Source: Lachnospiraceae bacterium
Lineage (GTDB): Bacteria > Bacillota > Clostridia > Lachnospirales > Lachnospiraceae
Length of the DNA: 64,000 bases
Assembly: GCA_900771995.1 (NCBI GenBank)
Contig: CAAGQC010000014.1
Span: 1-64,000 of the forward strand
Direction of reading: 5' to 3'
Part shown: positions 15,428 to 25,007 of the stretch, in pieces
Layout: each line of letters begins with the position of its first letter
Position numbering within the stretch: position 1 is the first letter of the stretch
The notes under the pieces: model-generated
Database searches by the model: none
The model's input: the letters and a program-made list of their open reading frames with translations, nothing else
What the model was told of the DNA's origin: nothing
Program-made: the position numbers and the translations under genes

Positions 15428-17302
15428 TTACCCTCTGGGCTCTACGCAGATACCGCAGCCGAATCTGGTGGCACCGCAGCCCTGACAGGTCTGTTTGCAG
15501 TTCGGGGAGATCGTTTCGTTTTTGGCTTTCTGCCATTCTCTCTCCAGGAAGGCTCTGGAGACGCCGCAGTCCAGGAAGTCCCATGGCAGGATCTCGTCCA
15601 GAGGACGCTCTCTGTGAGAATAGAAATCCGGATCCAGACCGCAGGCATCGAAGGCTTCCATCCAGACCTCATTGTGGAAATATTCGCTCCAGGCATCGTA
15701 AAAGCAGCCTTTGTTGTAAACGTATAACAGCACCTTGGACAGTCTTCTGTCGCCTCGGGCCAGAACCCCTTCCAGAACGCTGACATCCGCTTCGTGCCAG
15801 TTGTACTTGATACTCTTCTGGTTCAACTGTTCGGAGATGGCTTTTCTGGTCAGGTAGGCCTTTTCCACGAACTCTTCCTTGGTACACTGGGGAGCCCACT
15901 GGAATGGCGTAAAGGGCTTCGGTACGAAAAAGGAAGTACTGGTAACGATCTGGACTCTGCCGTTGACACGTTTTTCCTTCGGCACCGTATCGAAGAAGGT
16001 GGCTGCAATTTTGTTGGAAAGTTCGGCGATGCCACGGATATCTTCTTCCGTCTCGGTGGGATGTCCCAGCATGAAATACAGCTTTACTCTGGTCCAACCG
16101 CCCTCGAATGCCAGTGCGGAACCCTGCAGAATCACTTCCTCGGTAAGTCCCTTATTGATAACATCCCGAAGTCTCTGACTGCCGGCCTCCGGAGCGAAAG
16201 TCAGGCTGGATTTCTTCACATCCTGTACCTTGCTCATGACATCCAGGGAAAAAGCATCGATACGCAGGGAAGGCAGAGAGATATTGATGTGTCTCTTGTC
16301 ACACTCTTCGATCAGGAAATCGATCAGCTCCGGCAGCCTGCTGTAATCGCTGGAACTTAAGGAGCTTAAGGAAATCTCCTCGTGACCGGTGTTTTTTAAC
16401 ATTTCCATGGCGTATTTTTTCAGGACTTCTACGTCACGTTCTCTGACCGGACGGTACAACTGTCCCGCCTGACAGAAACGGCATCCCCGGATGCAGCCTC
16501 GCTGGATCTCCAGGACGACTCTGTCCTGTGTGACCTTGATATAGGGTACCACAGGCTTCATGGGATAAAAGCTGTCCGTCATATCCGTCACCAGTTCCTT
16601 GCGGATGGTGGCGGGAATTCCCTCTTCTGTCGGCCGGAAGGAAGCAATGGTGCCGTCTTCGTGATAAGTGGTCTCATAAAAGCGGGGCACATACATTCCC
16701 GGAAGCTTTGCGGCCTGTCGCAAAAATTCCTCTCTTCCGGTGTTCTCTGCCCGACATTTTTTATAGAGATCAATCAGCGGACGATACTGGGTCTCCCCTT
16801 CTCCGATATAGAAAATATCAAAAAAGTCTGCGATGGGTTCCGGATTGTAGGTGCAGGGGCCGCCGCCGATGACGATGGGACAGTCATCCCCGCGTTCTGA
16901 GGCAAGAAGCGGGATTCCTGCCAGATCCAGGACCTGTAAAATGTTGGTATAACACATCTCATACTGAATGGTAACACCGAGGAAATCGAAATCCTTAATG
17001 GGATCCTGACTTTCCAGGGCAAACAGAGGAATGTTCTCCTTACGCATGATCTCGTCCAGATCCACCCAGGGAGAATACACTCTCTCACACCAGACATCGT
17101 CCCAGGAGTTGAGCATGCCGTACAGGATCTGGATGCCCAGATGGGACATGCCGATCTCGTAGACATCCGGGAAGCACATGCAGAAACGGACGTCTACGCT
17201 GTCCTTGTCCTTTACGACAGCATTGACCTCGTTACCGATGTAACGGGCCGGTTTTTCAATCTTCATGAGAATATCATCGCTTAACGCTAATTTTTCGTTC
17301 AT
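15428..17302 (-). CDS. TIGR03960-family B12-binding radical SAM protein
   Basis: Predicted iron-sulfur enzyme of 624 aa. An N-terminal cobalamin-binding-like region (about 20-180) contains FPDVYEIGMSHLGIQILYG and IVIGGGPCTYNPEP. The radical SAM core begins at QRGCIRGCRFCQAG with cluster ligands C270, C274 and C277. The C terminus ends with a cysteine-rich tail (CQGCGATRFGCGICVEP) that could bind a second cluster. The enzyme is the first gene of the operon with the TIGR03936 protein and RNase E/G. Its substrate is not established. Confidence 0.88.
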   Translation of the reverse strand: MNEKLALSDDILMKIEKPARYIGNEVNAVVKDKDSVDVRFCMCFPDVYEIGMSHLGIQILYGMLNSWDDVWCERVYSPWVDLDEIMRKENIPLFALESQDPIKDFDFLGVTIQYEMCYTNILQVLDLAGIPLLASERGDDCPIVIGGGPCTYNPEPIADFFDIFYIGEGETQYRPLIDLYKKCRAENTGREEFLRQAAKLPGMYVPRFYETTYHEDGTIASFRPTEEGIPATIRKELVTDMTDSFYPMKPVVPYIKVTQDRVVLEIQRGCIRGCRFCQAGQLYRPVRERDVEVLKKYAMEMLKNTGHEEISLSSLSSSDYSRLPELIDFLIEECDKRHINISLPSLRIDAFSLDVMSKVQDVKKSSLTFAPEAGSQRLRDVINKGLTEEVILQGSALAFEGGWTRVKLYFMLGHPTETEEDIRGIAELSNKIAATFFDTVPKEKRVNGRVQIVTSTSFFVPKPFTPFQWAPQCTKEEFVEKAYLTRKAISEQLNQKSIKYNWHEADVSVLEGVLARGDRRLSKVLLYVYNKGCFYDAWSEYFHNEVWMEAFDACGLDPDFYSHRERPLDEILPWDFLDCGVSRAFLEREWQKAKNETISPNCKQTCQGCGATRFGCGICVEPRG

Positions 17303-17331
17303 AATTACCTCAAATATTTCTATCGTTATTC

Positions 17332-18549
17332 TTATAAATATTTTTTCATCTGCCGGACATCTTCTTCCGTGCAGGGAGCCTCGGAATAGCGGGCTTTTTC
17401 ATAGATGGCCGCCATCCCCTCTGTACCCAGGGAGTTTTCCGCATCTCTAGCAGTATAAAATGGCAGCCGCTCTTTTGCAAGTCCGCAGGTACTCATTTTT
17501 TTCAGATAAATGCGCCGGATCTTCTGCCTGGCATCGGAAAACAGGAAGGAAAACCGCTTTTTTCCCGGCCGGGAATCGTTCTTATCCCCGGACAGTTCCA
17601 GCTTTTCCCGTTTATCCATACTCTCCTGCTTTTCGGGGGCTGTTCCCGGAAGAGAGAACTGCATTCTGTCCCGCAGAAAGGAAAGTAACTTCCGAATCCC
17701 CCGGTACAGTAGGAATATGCAGGCAACCAAAAGTGCGATCATGGCCACATATTCCAGAATCACCCACAGGATAAACGGATCTTCCGTTTCCATAGGCGGC
17801 ATGCCGCCTCCGCCCACACTCTGTTCGATCACCACATCGGGATCTGCGGAATCCTCAGGAAGCAGACCGAACAGAAAACGAAGGATCATAACCAGTCCGC
17901 TCCGCAACAGCTGCAAAAAAGGCTTTAACCAGGCAAACTGTGACACGGCCAGAAGCAGGATCCCGGACACAAGTACAAAGGTCGTGGTACTGTACAGGCC
18001 GGAACGCAGGATTTCCTGAAAAGGGATTTTGCCGGTACTCAGCCGGTTCACCGTAAGGAAATCCTCATAGGACTGCAAAAACAGAATGACGGCATACAGC
18101 AAAAAGACCAGGATCAGGCTCATGCGGTAATAGAGATCCCAGCCCACAGTTCCCTGATAGTGCTGTAAAAACAGGCAGATAAGGGCAATTCCCGCAGCCA
18201 GGGGCAGAGGCAGGGGCGATGCTTCAAAATCTTGCGTCCGAAACCGAAGCCACAGGGAATAGATCACAAAGCCCGCCCCTACCAGCAACCGGGCACCGCG
18301 GTTTATCCCGTTGGCTGCCGGAAGTACATAAAAAAGTGCCAGCACGATTCCGTGGAAAAATAACAGTACCGGCAGGTGCCTGCAGCGTTTTCTTACATAG
18401 AACAGGAAAAACACGGGAAGCGCCCCAAACATCCACAAAGCCAGAGAGGGACGGCTCTCCGGTGCCAGCGCGGATAGCAGTGTGGCTGCCGTCATGGCCA
18501 GCGGGTAAAAACATAATTGATTCATCAGATCCGTCAATAATTCTTTCAC
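17332..18549 (-). CDS. Membrane protein with DUF4129-like C terminus
   Basis: A 405-aa membrane protein with about six hydrophobic segments in the first 200 residues, another pair around 290-310, and a cytoplasmic tail. The tail (GMAAIYEKARYSEAPCTEED and onward) resembles DUF4129, the C-terminal segment of transglutaminase-like membrane proteins. No transglutaminase domain is present. I choose a GTG start at 18549, which follows the DUF58 stop by 2 bases; the longer frame to 18648 overlaps that gene by about 100 bp. Being third in a MoxR-DUF58 operon suggests an envelope-related role. Confidence 0.65.
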   Translation of the reverse strand: MKELLTDLMNQLCFYPLAMTAATLLSALAPESRPSLALWMFGALPVFFLFYVRKRCRHLPVLLFFHGIVLALFYVLPAANGINRGARLLVGAGFVIYSLWLRFRTQDFEASPLPLPLAAGIALICLFLQHYQGTVGWDLYYRMSLILVFLLYAVILFLQSYEDFLTVNRLSTGKIPFQEILRSGLYSTTTFVLVSGILLLAVSQFAWLKPFLQLLRSGLVMILRFLFGLLPEDSADPDVVIEQSVGGGGMPPMETEDPFILWVILEYVAMIALLVACIFLLYRGIRKLLSFLRDRMQFSLPGTAPEKQESMDKREKLELSGDKNDSRPGKKRFSFLFSDARQKIRRIYLKKMSTCGLAKERLPFYTARDAENSLGTEGMAAIYEKARYSEAPCTEEDVRQMKKYL

Positions 18550-18551
18550 AT

Positions 18552-19688
18552 TCAGACTCTTTCTTCCCGCAGGGAGATAAAGGTGATCAGAGAACGCAGA
18601 GGTTCCTCTGTCTCCGGAGGGGTACTTTCGGAATAGGGATAAAACCATTTCATATCCCGGTGCTGTTCCTGATACTGCAGAAGCAACGACGCAAAATCAT
18701 CATAGGCATTGGGGGATACAAAACAGGTATAGATCGTGTTCGCGGTATCGGTCAGTCGGGAGGCAAACAGCTCCGGAAACGGCAGAACCGGTCTGGATGT
18801 ATTGATTCTCGCCAGTGCCTGCAGGGCGGCATTACGCTGCCTGATTCCGCCTCCGGCTTCCAGAATACAAGGTTCACCGCTTGTCACATCAATACCGTTA
18901 CAATACAAAGCCACCTGCATCCCCTGTTCCAGAAACAATAACAAAAGCGCTGCAGCAATCTGCAGGCAGGCTTCCACACAGTCCTCTTTTTTTAAGATCC
19001 CGGTATCTTCCAGATTTACGAAGATCCGGACGGATTTCTGAGCCGTATAATTTTTCTGGTTTACTTTCAGGTCTCCGGTGCGGGCCGTAGCCTTCCAGTT
19101 GATACTCTTTAAATCATCCTGGGGCTGATAATCGCGGATGCCGCGGTATTCAAAAGGATCTTCCAGCAGATGTCTCTTTGCCAGAACTTCTCCGTTTAAC
19201 TGCTTTAAAGACTGCTTAAAATCCGGATGGGAAAAGGGCTTCGGGTACACATAGAGACTGCACTTTGCAATGGGAGTCGTGGCAGTATACTGTGCGGTCA
19301 GGAACAGATCTGATGCCACCAGATCCGCTTCTGTTATGGTATAATACCCCCTTCTGCCGCCGGTAAAGGTCAGATTCCGTGTGACTTTTTCCAGACGACC
19401 GATCTGAAAGATGTCATTGCGGTAATAGCGATCCGTGGTGCGTGACCCCTTGGTATCGGTAAACACCAGATGCCTGTCGGTCTGGAATTTGACTTTCAGC
19501 ATGGTAAGAGGCAGACGCTTTCGATTCTCTATGATCTCCGAAAGTTCGCTCGCCTGCCCTTCCCAGATTCCGCCTCCTTGAAAGGCCAAGGAAACGGTCA
19601 GTCCCCGGTGCCATACTTTTTCATAAATGATTTTCTGCCCCAGATACAAAAGCAGGGCAAACAGGATGATTCCAAGCAGTTGTATCAT
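18552..19688 (-). CDS. DUF58 domain-containing protein
   Basis: Protein of 378 aa with a single N-terminal hydrophobic segment (residues 3-15) and the DUF58 core with DDLKSINWKATARTGDLKV around residue 200, the family signature, followed by a von Willebrand A-like fold. DUF58 proteins are almost always partners of MoxR AAA+ ATPases, probably as the substrate-binding side of a chaperone pair. Its start overlaps the MoxR stop in ATGA fashion. The order MoxR, DUF58, membrane DUF4129-like protein is a widespread operon form. Confidence 0.88.
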   Translation of the reverse strand: MIQLLGIILFALLLYLGQKIIYEKVWHRGLTVSLAFQGGGIWEGQASELSEIIENRKRLPLTMLKVKFQTDRHLVFTDTKGSRTTDRYYRNDIFQIGRLEKVTRNLTFTGGRRGYYTITEADLVASDLFLTAQYTATTPIAKCSLYVYPKPFSHPDFKQSLKQLNGEVLAKRHLLEDPFEYRGIRDYQPQDDLKSINWKATARTGDLKVNQKNYTAQKSVRIFVNLEDTGILKKEDCVEACLQIAAALLLLFLEQGMQVALYCNGIDVTSGEPCILEAGGGIRQRNAALQALARINTSRPVLPFPELFASRLTDTANTIYTCFVSPNAYDDFASLLLQYQEQHRDMKWFYPYSESTPPETEEPLRSLITFISLREERV

Positions 19689-20635
19689 GGCTCAAACCTT
19701 TCCGTGGGAACGGGAACACCGGCTAAAATGGCTTCCATGCGGCTCTCTGCGGATCCGGTATCGGAACCAAAGCCGCATACCAGTCTGTGAGCCAGTACCG
19801 GAACGGCCAGGGTGCGCACATCATCCGGGATCACATAGGTGCGTCCCTGCAGGTAAGCATAAGCCTTGACACAGCGTAAAAGTCCAAGAGTTCCTCTGGG
19901 GCTGACTCCGGCCAGAACCCCGTCTGCACTCCTCGTGGCCTCTACGATCTGCACCATGTATTCCCGGATGCAGGGATGGACGAAGATCTTCGCAGCTTCC
20001 GCCCGGGCTGCCAGAAGCTCCTCAGGGGAGACCACGGGAGTCAGGGTATGCAGAGGATCTTCCTCCATATACAGATCCAGGATCCGAAGCTCCTCTTCTC
20101 TGGTGGGAAGGTTCATGGACAGTTTCATGAGAAAACGATCCAACTGGGCCTCCGGGAGAGGGAATACGCCGGCACTTTCGATGGGATTCTCCGTGGCAAT
20201 GACGAAAAAGGGTTCTCCCGGTGTATAGGAGACGCCGTCGATGGTCACCTGACGCTCTTCCATGCACTCTAAAAGTCCCGCCTGGGTTCTGGGGGTGGCA
20301 CGGTTCAACTCATCTGCCAGTAAAATATTGGTAAATACCGGCCCTTTCCGCAGGGTAAATTCATTCTTTTGTCTGTCATAGACATTGATGCCGGTGATGT
20401 CACCGGGCAACAGATCCGGGGTAAACTGTACCCGGGAGAACTGTACGTTCAGGGACTTTGCCAAGGCCTTGGCAAGCTTGGTCTTGCCGGTGCCGGGAAC
20501 ATCCTCTAAAAGGACATGTCCATCGGCTAAAAGTGCGGTCAGGAGAAGTTCGGTGACTTCTTCCTTGCCCACCAGTACTTTTTGAATATTTGCCTGTATT
20601 TTCGCTGCGAATTCTTTTCCTGTCTGCTCTGCCAT
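19685..20635 (-). CDS. MoxR-family AAA+ ATPase
   Basis: Cytoplasmic ATPase of 316 aa. Walker A is EDVPGTGKTK (residues 44-53 or so), Walker B is ILLADELNRATPRTQ, and TENPIE is the sensor-1 region, all typical of MoxR/RavA. Such ATPases act as metal-insertion or assembly chaperones with von Willebrand A-type partners. The ATG at 20635 has AGGAG 6 bases upstream; the frame extends to 20740 without support. On the minus strand TATAAT at 20681-20686 probably is the -10 for the operon, though its -35 is weak. Confidence 0.9.
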   Translation of the reverse strand: MAEQTGKEFAAKIQANIQKVLVGKEEVTELLLTALLADGHVLLEDVPGTGKTKLAKALAKSLNVQFSRVQFTPDLLPGDITGINVYDRQKNEFTLRKGPVFTNILLADELNRATPRTQAGLLECMEERQVTIDGVSYTPGEPFFVIATENPIESAGVFPLPEAQLDRFLMKLSMNLPTREEELRILDLYMEEDPLHTLTPVVSPEELLAARAEAAKIFVHPCIREYMVQIVEATRSADGVLAGVSPRGTLGLLRCVKAYAYLQGRTYVIPDDVRTLAVPVLAHRLVCGFGSDTGSAESRMEAILAGVPVPTERFEP

Positions 20636-20752
20636 AATTTCTCCTAAAATGTAATAATGATTCAGATATTCATTCTTTTTATTATACCTTATAAAATAAA
20701 GTTCTGCCAGTACCAAAAGGTACATAAATATGAACTGCAAAGGGGAATCGAA

Positions 20753-21052
20753 ATGGATAATTGGGATTATAGAAACAAAGAAGAACTTTTACAGCAGATG
20801 CGCAGGCAGGCAGAAATAAAGCCAGAGCAGACGGAGTCCGAACCCTCCGTATCTTCCGGTAAGGGTACGTTTAAGATCCGCCTTGCTCTGGCCGGGGTAT
20901 TATTATTGACGATCATATTGTTGGATCAGAAGGGCAAATGCTTTGCCGGGATCTCCATGAATCAGGTGCTGCAGTATGTCACCGCGGTAGATTACGGCAC
21001 TTATCTGGAGACCTGGGTGGAAACCGCGGTTAACGGTTCGCAAGCTCTGTAG
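20753..21052 (+). CDS. Small single-pass membrane protein, unknown function
   Basis: A 99-aa protein not recognised. It begins with a charged segment (MDNWDYRNKEELLQQMRRQA), a polar stretch, and one hydrophobic segment at about residues 45-62 (LALAGVLLLTIILLD), then about 35 residues that would be extracytoplasmic. AGGGG precedes the ATG at 20753. It is divergent from moxR, and its 3' end overlaps the convergent hisIE gene by 23 bp. Context gives no functional clue. Confidence 0.65.
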   Translation: MDNWDYRNKEELLQQMRRQAEIKPEQTESEPSVSSGKGTFKIRLALAGVLLLTIILLDQKGKCFAGISMNQVLQYVTAVDYGTYLETWVETAVNGSQAL

Positions 21053-22316
21053 TGATCTCTTCCCAGGTGACATCCTTTTCCGCCATCAGCACCATCATGT
21101 GATACAGGAAGTCGCTGATCTCGTACTTGACCTCGTTGGGGTTGGGATTCTTGGCGGCAATGACGATCTCCGTAGCCTCCTCACCCAGTTTCTTAAGGAT
21201 CTTGTCGATTCCCTTGTCGAACAGGTAATTGGTATAAGAACCTTCCTTCGGGTGTACCTTACGGTCCTTGATCACATCGAAGACTTCCTCGAATACCTGT
21301 AAGGGATTGTTGCTTTCCTCATAATCCTTTTTCGTGATCTCGTTGAAGAAGCAGCTTCTGCTTCCGGTATGGCAGGCGGCTCCCACCTGAGATACTTTGG
21401 CAAGGATCGTGTCCATATCACAGTCAGCCACCAGCTCCTTGACATACTGGTAATGACCGCTGGTCAGGCCCTTCAGCCATAATTCCTGACGACTTCTGCT
21501 GTAGTAGGTCATCTTGCCCAGCTTCAGGGTCTGCTCGTAGGCTTCCTCATTCATGTAGGCCATCATCAGCACTTCCCGGGTCCGGTAATCCTGTACGATA
21601 ACGGGCACCATGCCGTCGCTGTTTTTCTTGAAATCTTCCCATTTGTAAGCGGCCTGGAAGGACTCAATGGGAATATCATTCTCCCGGCACAGATCCTTCA
21701 GGGCAACGATCTCTTTTACATTGTCATTGATCGTATTACCGGTGACACCGCAGACATTTTCGTAAGCGAAGATCTCCAGCAGTTTATTCAGTGCCACCTG
21801 ATTGATCTGTACGAAAAACGGAAGGGACAGAATGGCCTGGGTCTCCCGGATCTGGTGCGGGTTCATCAGGATCATGGCAGAGATATATTTTTCGATCTTC
21901 TCTTTATGTAATTCCAGAACGGAAGGGTCATTGTAAGAGATCAGGATCTTGTCCCTGCCAAATTTCAGAGAGACTTCTTCCGTAATCTCAATGTTACTTT
22001 CCTTTTCATAATCGAGAACCGCCTTCTTACAACCGGCATAAAGTAATTTCTTAATGTCCTCCATGCGCTTGACATTGCCGGCACCGATGACATCCACTTC
22101 TGCCTTGGCACAGATCTCCTTGATGATATCCAGTGCGGCATCATGCTCCGCGTCGCCTTCGGACATATCGAACACGATCAGTTCGTCGGCATTGTGCTCG
22201 CAGTAATAATCCGCAAGACGGACGGGATCCGTATCCACGATAGTGGTATCCGTAAGATTCCGCACCGCATGTTCATGATATAAATAAATACAGGGAACAA
22301 ATTTCTTGATGATCAT
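21030..22316 (-). CDS. hisI: HisIE bifunctional enzyme with an N-terminal HisF-like pseudoenzyme domain
   Basis: 428-aa protein of histidine biosynthesis. The C-terminal part is HisI, phosphoribosyl-AMP cyclohydrolase, with DCDMDTILAKVSQVG and CHTGSRSCFFNE, then HisE, phosphoribosyl-ATP pyrophosphatase, with GEEATEIVIAAKN. The first 215 or so residues align with the HisA/HisF beta/alpha barrel (KKFVPCIYLY, DELIVFDMSEGD, GAGNVKRMEDIKKLLYAG). The HisF catalytic D11 position is Y11, and near residue 127 ILISYND replaces the strand-5 aspartate, so cyclase activity is unlikely. It is the last his gene here; hisA, hisF, hisH and hisC are not in the window. Confidence 0.9.
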   Translation of the reverse strand: MIIKKFVPCIYLYHEHAVRNLTDTTIVDTDPVRLADYYCEHNADELIVFDMSEGDAEHDAALDIIKEICAKAEVDVIGAGNVKRMEDIKKLLYAGCKKAVLDYEKESNIEITEEVSLKFGRDKILISYNDPSVLELHKEKIEKYISAMILMNPHQIRETQAILSLPFFVQINQVALNKLLEIFAYENVCGVTGNTINDNVKEIVALKDLCRENDIPIESFQAAYKWEDFKKNSDGMVPVIVQDYRTREVLMMAYMNEEAYEQTLKLGKMTYYSRSRQELWLKGLTSGHYQYVKELVADCDMDTILAKVSQVGAACHTGSRSCFFNEITKKDYEESNNPLQVFEEVFDVIKDRKVHPKEGSYTNYLFDKGIDKILKKLGEEATEIVIAAKNPNPNEVKYEISDFLYHMMVLMAEKDVTWEEITTELANR

Positions 22317-22372
22317 AATAATCCTCGCGTTTTTCTATACCTGCAAAGCCGGAGCCGCAGGCACGTATTTTC

Positions 22373-22963
22373 TTACAGACTTCCTTTGGTGCTTAAGACA
22401 TCCGTTACCTTCGGATTATAGGAAACGGCCTGATCCAGAGCCTTGGCAAATGCTTTGAACATGGCTTCGATCATATGGTGATTGTTGCCAGCAGACAGCA
22501 TCTTGATATGTAAGTTCATCCCTGCGCTGTAGGATACAGCATAGAAAAATTCCTTTACCAGTTCGGTATCCAGTTCTCCCACCTTCGGCACCGTGAAGTC
22601 ACATTCAAAATTAAGATAAGGCCGGCCGCTTAAGTCAACGGCACATAAAGCAAGCACTTCATCCATGGGCAGGATGAAATAACCGTAACGGTTGATGCCC
22701 TTCTTGTCTCCTACCGCTTTTTTAATGGCTTCGCCGAAGACGATGCCGGTATCCTCCACCGTGTGGTGACCGTCCACCTGCAGATCGCCCTTCACCTTGC
22801 ATTCCAGATCGAAAAATCCGTGTCTTGCAAAGCCGTCCAGCATATGGTCAAAAAATCCAATGCCGGTAGACAGATCGGCCTTTCCGCTGCCGTCCAGATT
22901 TAAGGTGACGGCAATGTCGGTCTCTTTCGTTGTACGGGTCACAGTTGCGATTCGTTCCATCAT
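22373..22963 (-). CDS. hisB: Imidazoleglycerol-phosphate dehydratase
   Basis: Sixth-step enzyme of histidine biosynthesis, 196 aa, monofunctional (no phosphatase domain). Metal-binding histidine clusters are visible: FFDHMLDGFARHG (about 37-49), DGHHTVEDTGI (about 66-76) and AGNNHHMIEAMFKAF near the C terminus. The first of two adjacent ATG codons is used, with GGAG about 9 bases upstream. It lies 30 bp downstream of hisD and 56 bp upstream of hisIE. Confidence 0.95.
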   Translation of the reverse strand: MMERIATVTRTTKETDIAVTLNLDGSGKADLSTGIGFFDHMLDGFARHGFFDLECKVKGDLQVDGHHTVEDTGIVFGEAIKKAVGDKKGINRYGYFILPMDEVLALCAVDLSGRPYLNFECDFTVPKVGELDTELVKEFFYAVSYSAGMNLHIKMLSAGNNHHMIEAMFKAFAKALDQAVSYNPKVTDVLSTKGSL

Positions 22964-22993
22964 ATCCGATGACTCCTTTCCCAGAGGAAACAG

Positions 22994-24286
22994 TTAATCT
23001 TCAAATCTAACTTTAATACTGTTTGCATGTGCGGTCAAGCCTTCGCTCTTGGCAAAGGTCTCGATCTGATTATGAACCTTTTCCAGAGCCTGTCTGGAAT
23101 AAGAGATGATGCTGGTCTTTTTAATGAAATCATCCACGTTTACCGGGGAGAAGAACCGTGCCGTACCGTTGGTGGGCAGGATGTGGTTCGGGCCTGCAAA
23201 ATAATCGCCCAGAGGCTCGGAAGCATACTCGCCCAGGAAAATGGCGCCGGCATTGCGGATTCTTGTCATGGTGTCAAAAGGATTCTTCGTAATGATCTCC
23301 AAGTGCTCGGAGGCAATGGCATTGGCGGCATCGATGGCATCTTCCATGCTGTCAGCCAGAAGGATATAGCCGTAATTGTCCAGAGACTTCTGGATAATGG
23401 GAGCACGCTCCAGTACCTTGACGAAACCGTCCACCTCTTCGGAGACCCTCTCGGCCAGTTCTTTGGAAGTGGTGATCAGAATGGCACTGGCCAGTTCGTC
23501 ATGTTCTGCCTGAGACAACAGATCCGCTGCAACGTATCTGGGAGTTGCGGTCTCATCCGCCAGCACCAGGATCTCGCTGGGGCCGGCAATGGAATCAATA
23601 CTGACATAGCCGTAGACTGCCTTTTTGGCAAGGGCTACGAAGATGTTGCCGGGGCCGGTGATCTTATCTACCTTCGGTACAGATTCGGTGCCGAAAGCCA
23701 TGGCTGCGATAGCCTGTGCACCGCCTACTTTATAGATGGTATCTACGCCTGCAATATCAGCGGCTACCAGAGTGCCGGAATTGACCTTGCCGTTTTTTCC
23801 GGGAGGGGTGGTCATAATGATCTCATCCACGCCGGCCACCTTGGCAGGAATCACATTCATCAGAACGCTGGAAGGATAAGCAGCCTTACCGCCGGGAACA
23901 TAGACACCGGCTCTCTCAATAGCGGTGATCTTCATGCCTAAGATCGTACCGTCAGGCTTGGCATCGAACCAGCTGTTGCGAAGCTGCTTCTGATGAAAGG
24001 CACGGATATTCTCTGCGGACTGACGGATCACGTCGATCAGGCCTGCATCCATCTGCGCGTAAGCCTCTTCGATCTCTTCCTTTGTAACGCGGATGTTCTC
24101 CGCGGTTAATGCGAACTTATCAAACTGTAAAGTATAATCGAATAAAGCCTGATCTCCCTCGGCACGGACCTTGTCGATGATCTGGTTCACGGTGCTCTCA
24201 TACTGGGAATAATTGTTCGGGCTTCTCTTTAAGAGGTCGTTCAAAATACTCTGCTTTGATTCTTTATCCAATGCTACGATTCTCAT
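22994..24286 (-). CDS. hisD: Histidinol dehydrogenase
   Basis: Zinc-dependent NAD enzyme performing the last two oxidations of histidine biosynthesis, 430 aa, the standard length. Recognisable stretches include GVYVPGGKAAYPSSVLM, the GPGNIFVALAKKAVYG element, and SIAGPSEILVLAD, with the zinc-site AEHDELASAILIT and ASEHLEI downstream. It sits third in the his operon, after hisG with a 64-bp gap. Confidence 0.96.
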   Translation of the reverse strand: MRIVALDKESKQSILNDLLKRSPNNYSQYESTVNQIIDKVRAEGDQALFDYTLQFDKFALTAENIRVTKEEIEEAYAQMDAGLIDVIRQSAENIRAFHQKQLRNSWFDAKPDGTILGMKITAIERAGVYVPGGKAAYPSSVLMNVIPAKVAGVDEIIMTTPPGKNGKVNSGTLVAADIAGVDTIYKVGGAQAIAAMAFGTESVPKVDKITGPGNIFVALAKKAVYGYVSIDSIAGPSEILVLADETATPRYVAADLLSQAEHDELASAILITTSKELAERVSEEVDGFVKVLERAPIIQKSLDNYGYILLADSMEDAIDAANAIASEHLEIITKNPFDTMTRIRNAGAIFLGEYASEPLGDYFAGPNHILPTNGTARFFSPVNVDDFIKKTSIISYSRQALEKVHNQIETFAKSEGLTAHANSIKVRFED

Positions 24287-24350
24287 GACGGTACTCTCCT
24301 TTAACTGTTTTATGTCAATGCTTATCTGTTTTCGTTTCCGTAATGGCCGG

Positions 24351-25007
24351 TCAGGCCTGTACTTTTAACTGTTCGCGAATCGCACCTACCAGCTTGCGGA
24401 TCCGGTCGGCTTCCATCTGCATGCTCACCGGATTGACGATCATGCGGGCGGACAGAGGACATACCTCTTCTAAGACTTCCAGACCGTTTTCCTTCAGGGT
24501 GGAGCCGGTCTCCACGATATCCACGATGACATCGGACAACTCTACCAGAGGACCTAACTCCACAGAGCCGTTTAATTTGATGATGTCCACGGTCTGATGC
24601 TTTTTATTGTAAAAATATTCTCTGGCGATATTGGGGTATTTGCTGGCTACCCGGATCCGTTCGTGATGCTTTAACAGTTCTCTTGCGGAAGCCGGACCGC
24701 AGACACACATCCGGCATTTGCCGAAGCCCAGATCCAGCACTTCATAGACATTCCGGTTCTCTTCCAGGATCGTGTCCTTGCCGACGACACCGATATCCGC
24801 GGCACCGTACTCTACATAGGTGGGAACATCCGGCCCCTTGGCCAGGAAAAAGCGTAATTTGTATTCTTCATTGACGAAGATCAGCTTTCGGGTATCCTTA
24901 TCCTTCATTTCTTCACAGGTGATGCCGATCTGTTCGAAAAGCTCCAGTGTCTTTTTGGCAAGTCTGCCCTTTCCCAGAGCAAACGTAAGATATCTTTCTT
25001 CACTCAT
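24351..25007 (-). CDS. hisG: ATP phosphoribosyltransferase catalytic subunit, short form
   Basis: First enzyme of histidine biosynthesis. At 218 aa it is the short HisG form, which lacks the regulatory ACT-like domain and requires HisZ. LTFALGKGRLAKKTLELFE opens the protein, and DVIVDIVETGSTLKENGLE is the phosphoribosyl-binding signature. It overlaps the hisZ stop by 4 bp (ATGA), consistent with stoichiometric production of the hetero-octamer. Confidence 0.95.
   Translation of the reverse strand: MSEERYLTFALGKGRLAKKTLELFEQIGITCEEMKDKDTRKLIFVNEEYKLRFFLAKGPDVPTYVEYGAADIGVVGKDTILEENRNVYEVLDLGFGKCRMCVCGPASARELLKHHERIRVASKYPNIAREYFYNKKHQTVDIIKLNGSVELGPLVELSDVIVDIVETGSTLKENGLEVLEEVCPLSARMIVNPVSMQMEADRIRKLVGAIREQLKVQA

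Noticed and set aside
15794..16360. A 188-codon plus-strand frame opposite the radical SAM gene
   Set aside because: Antisense shadow; the radical SAM cysteines and overall family match are on the other strand.
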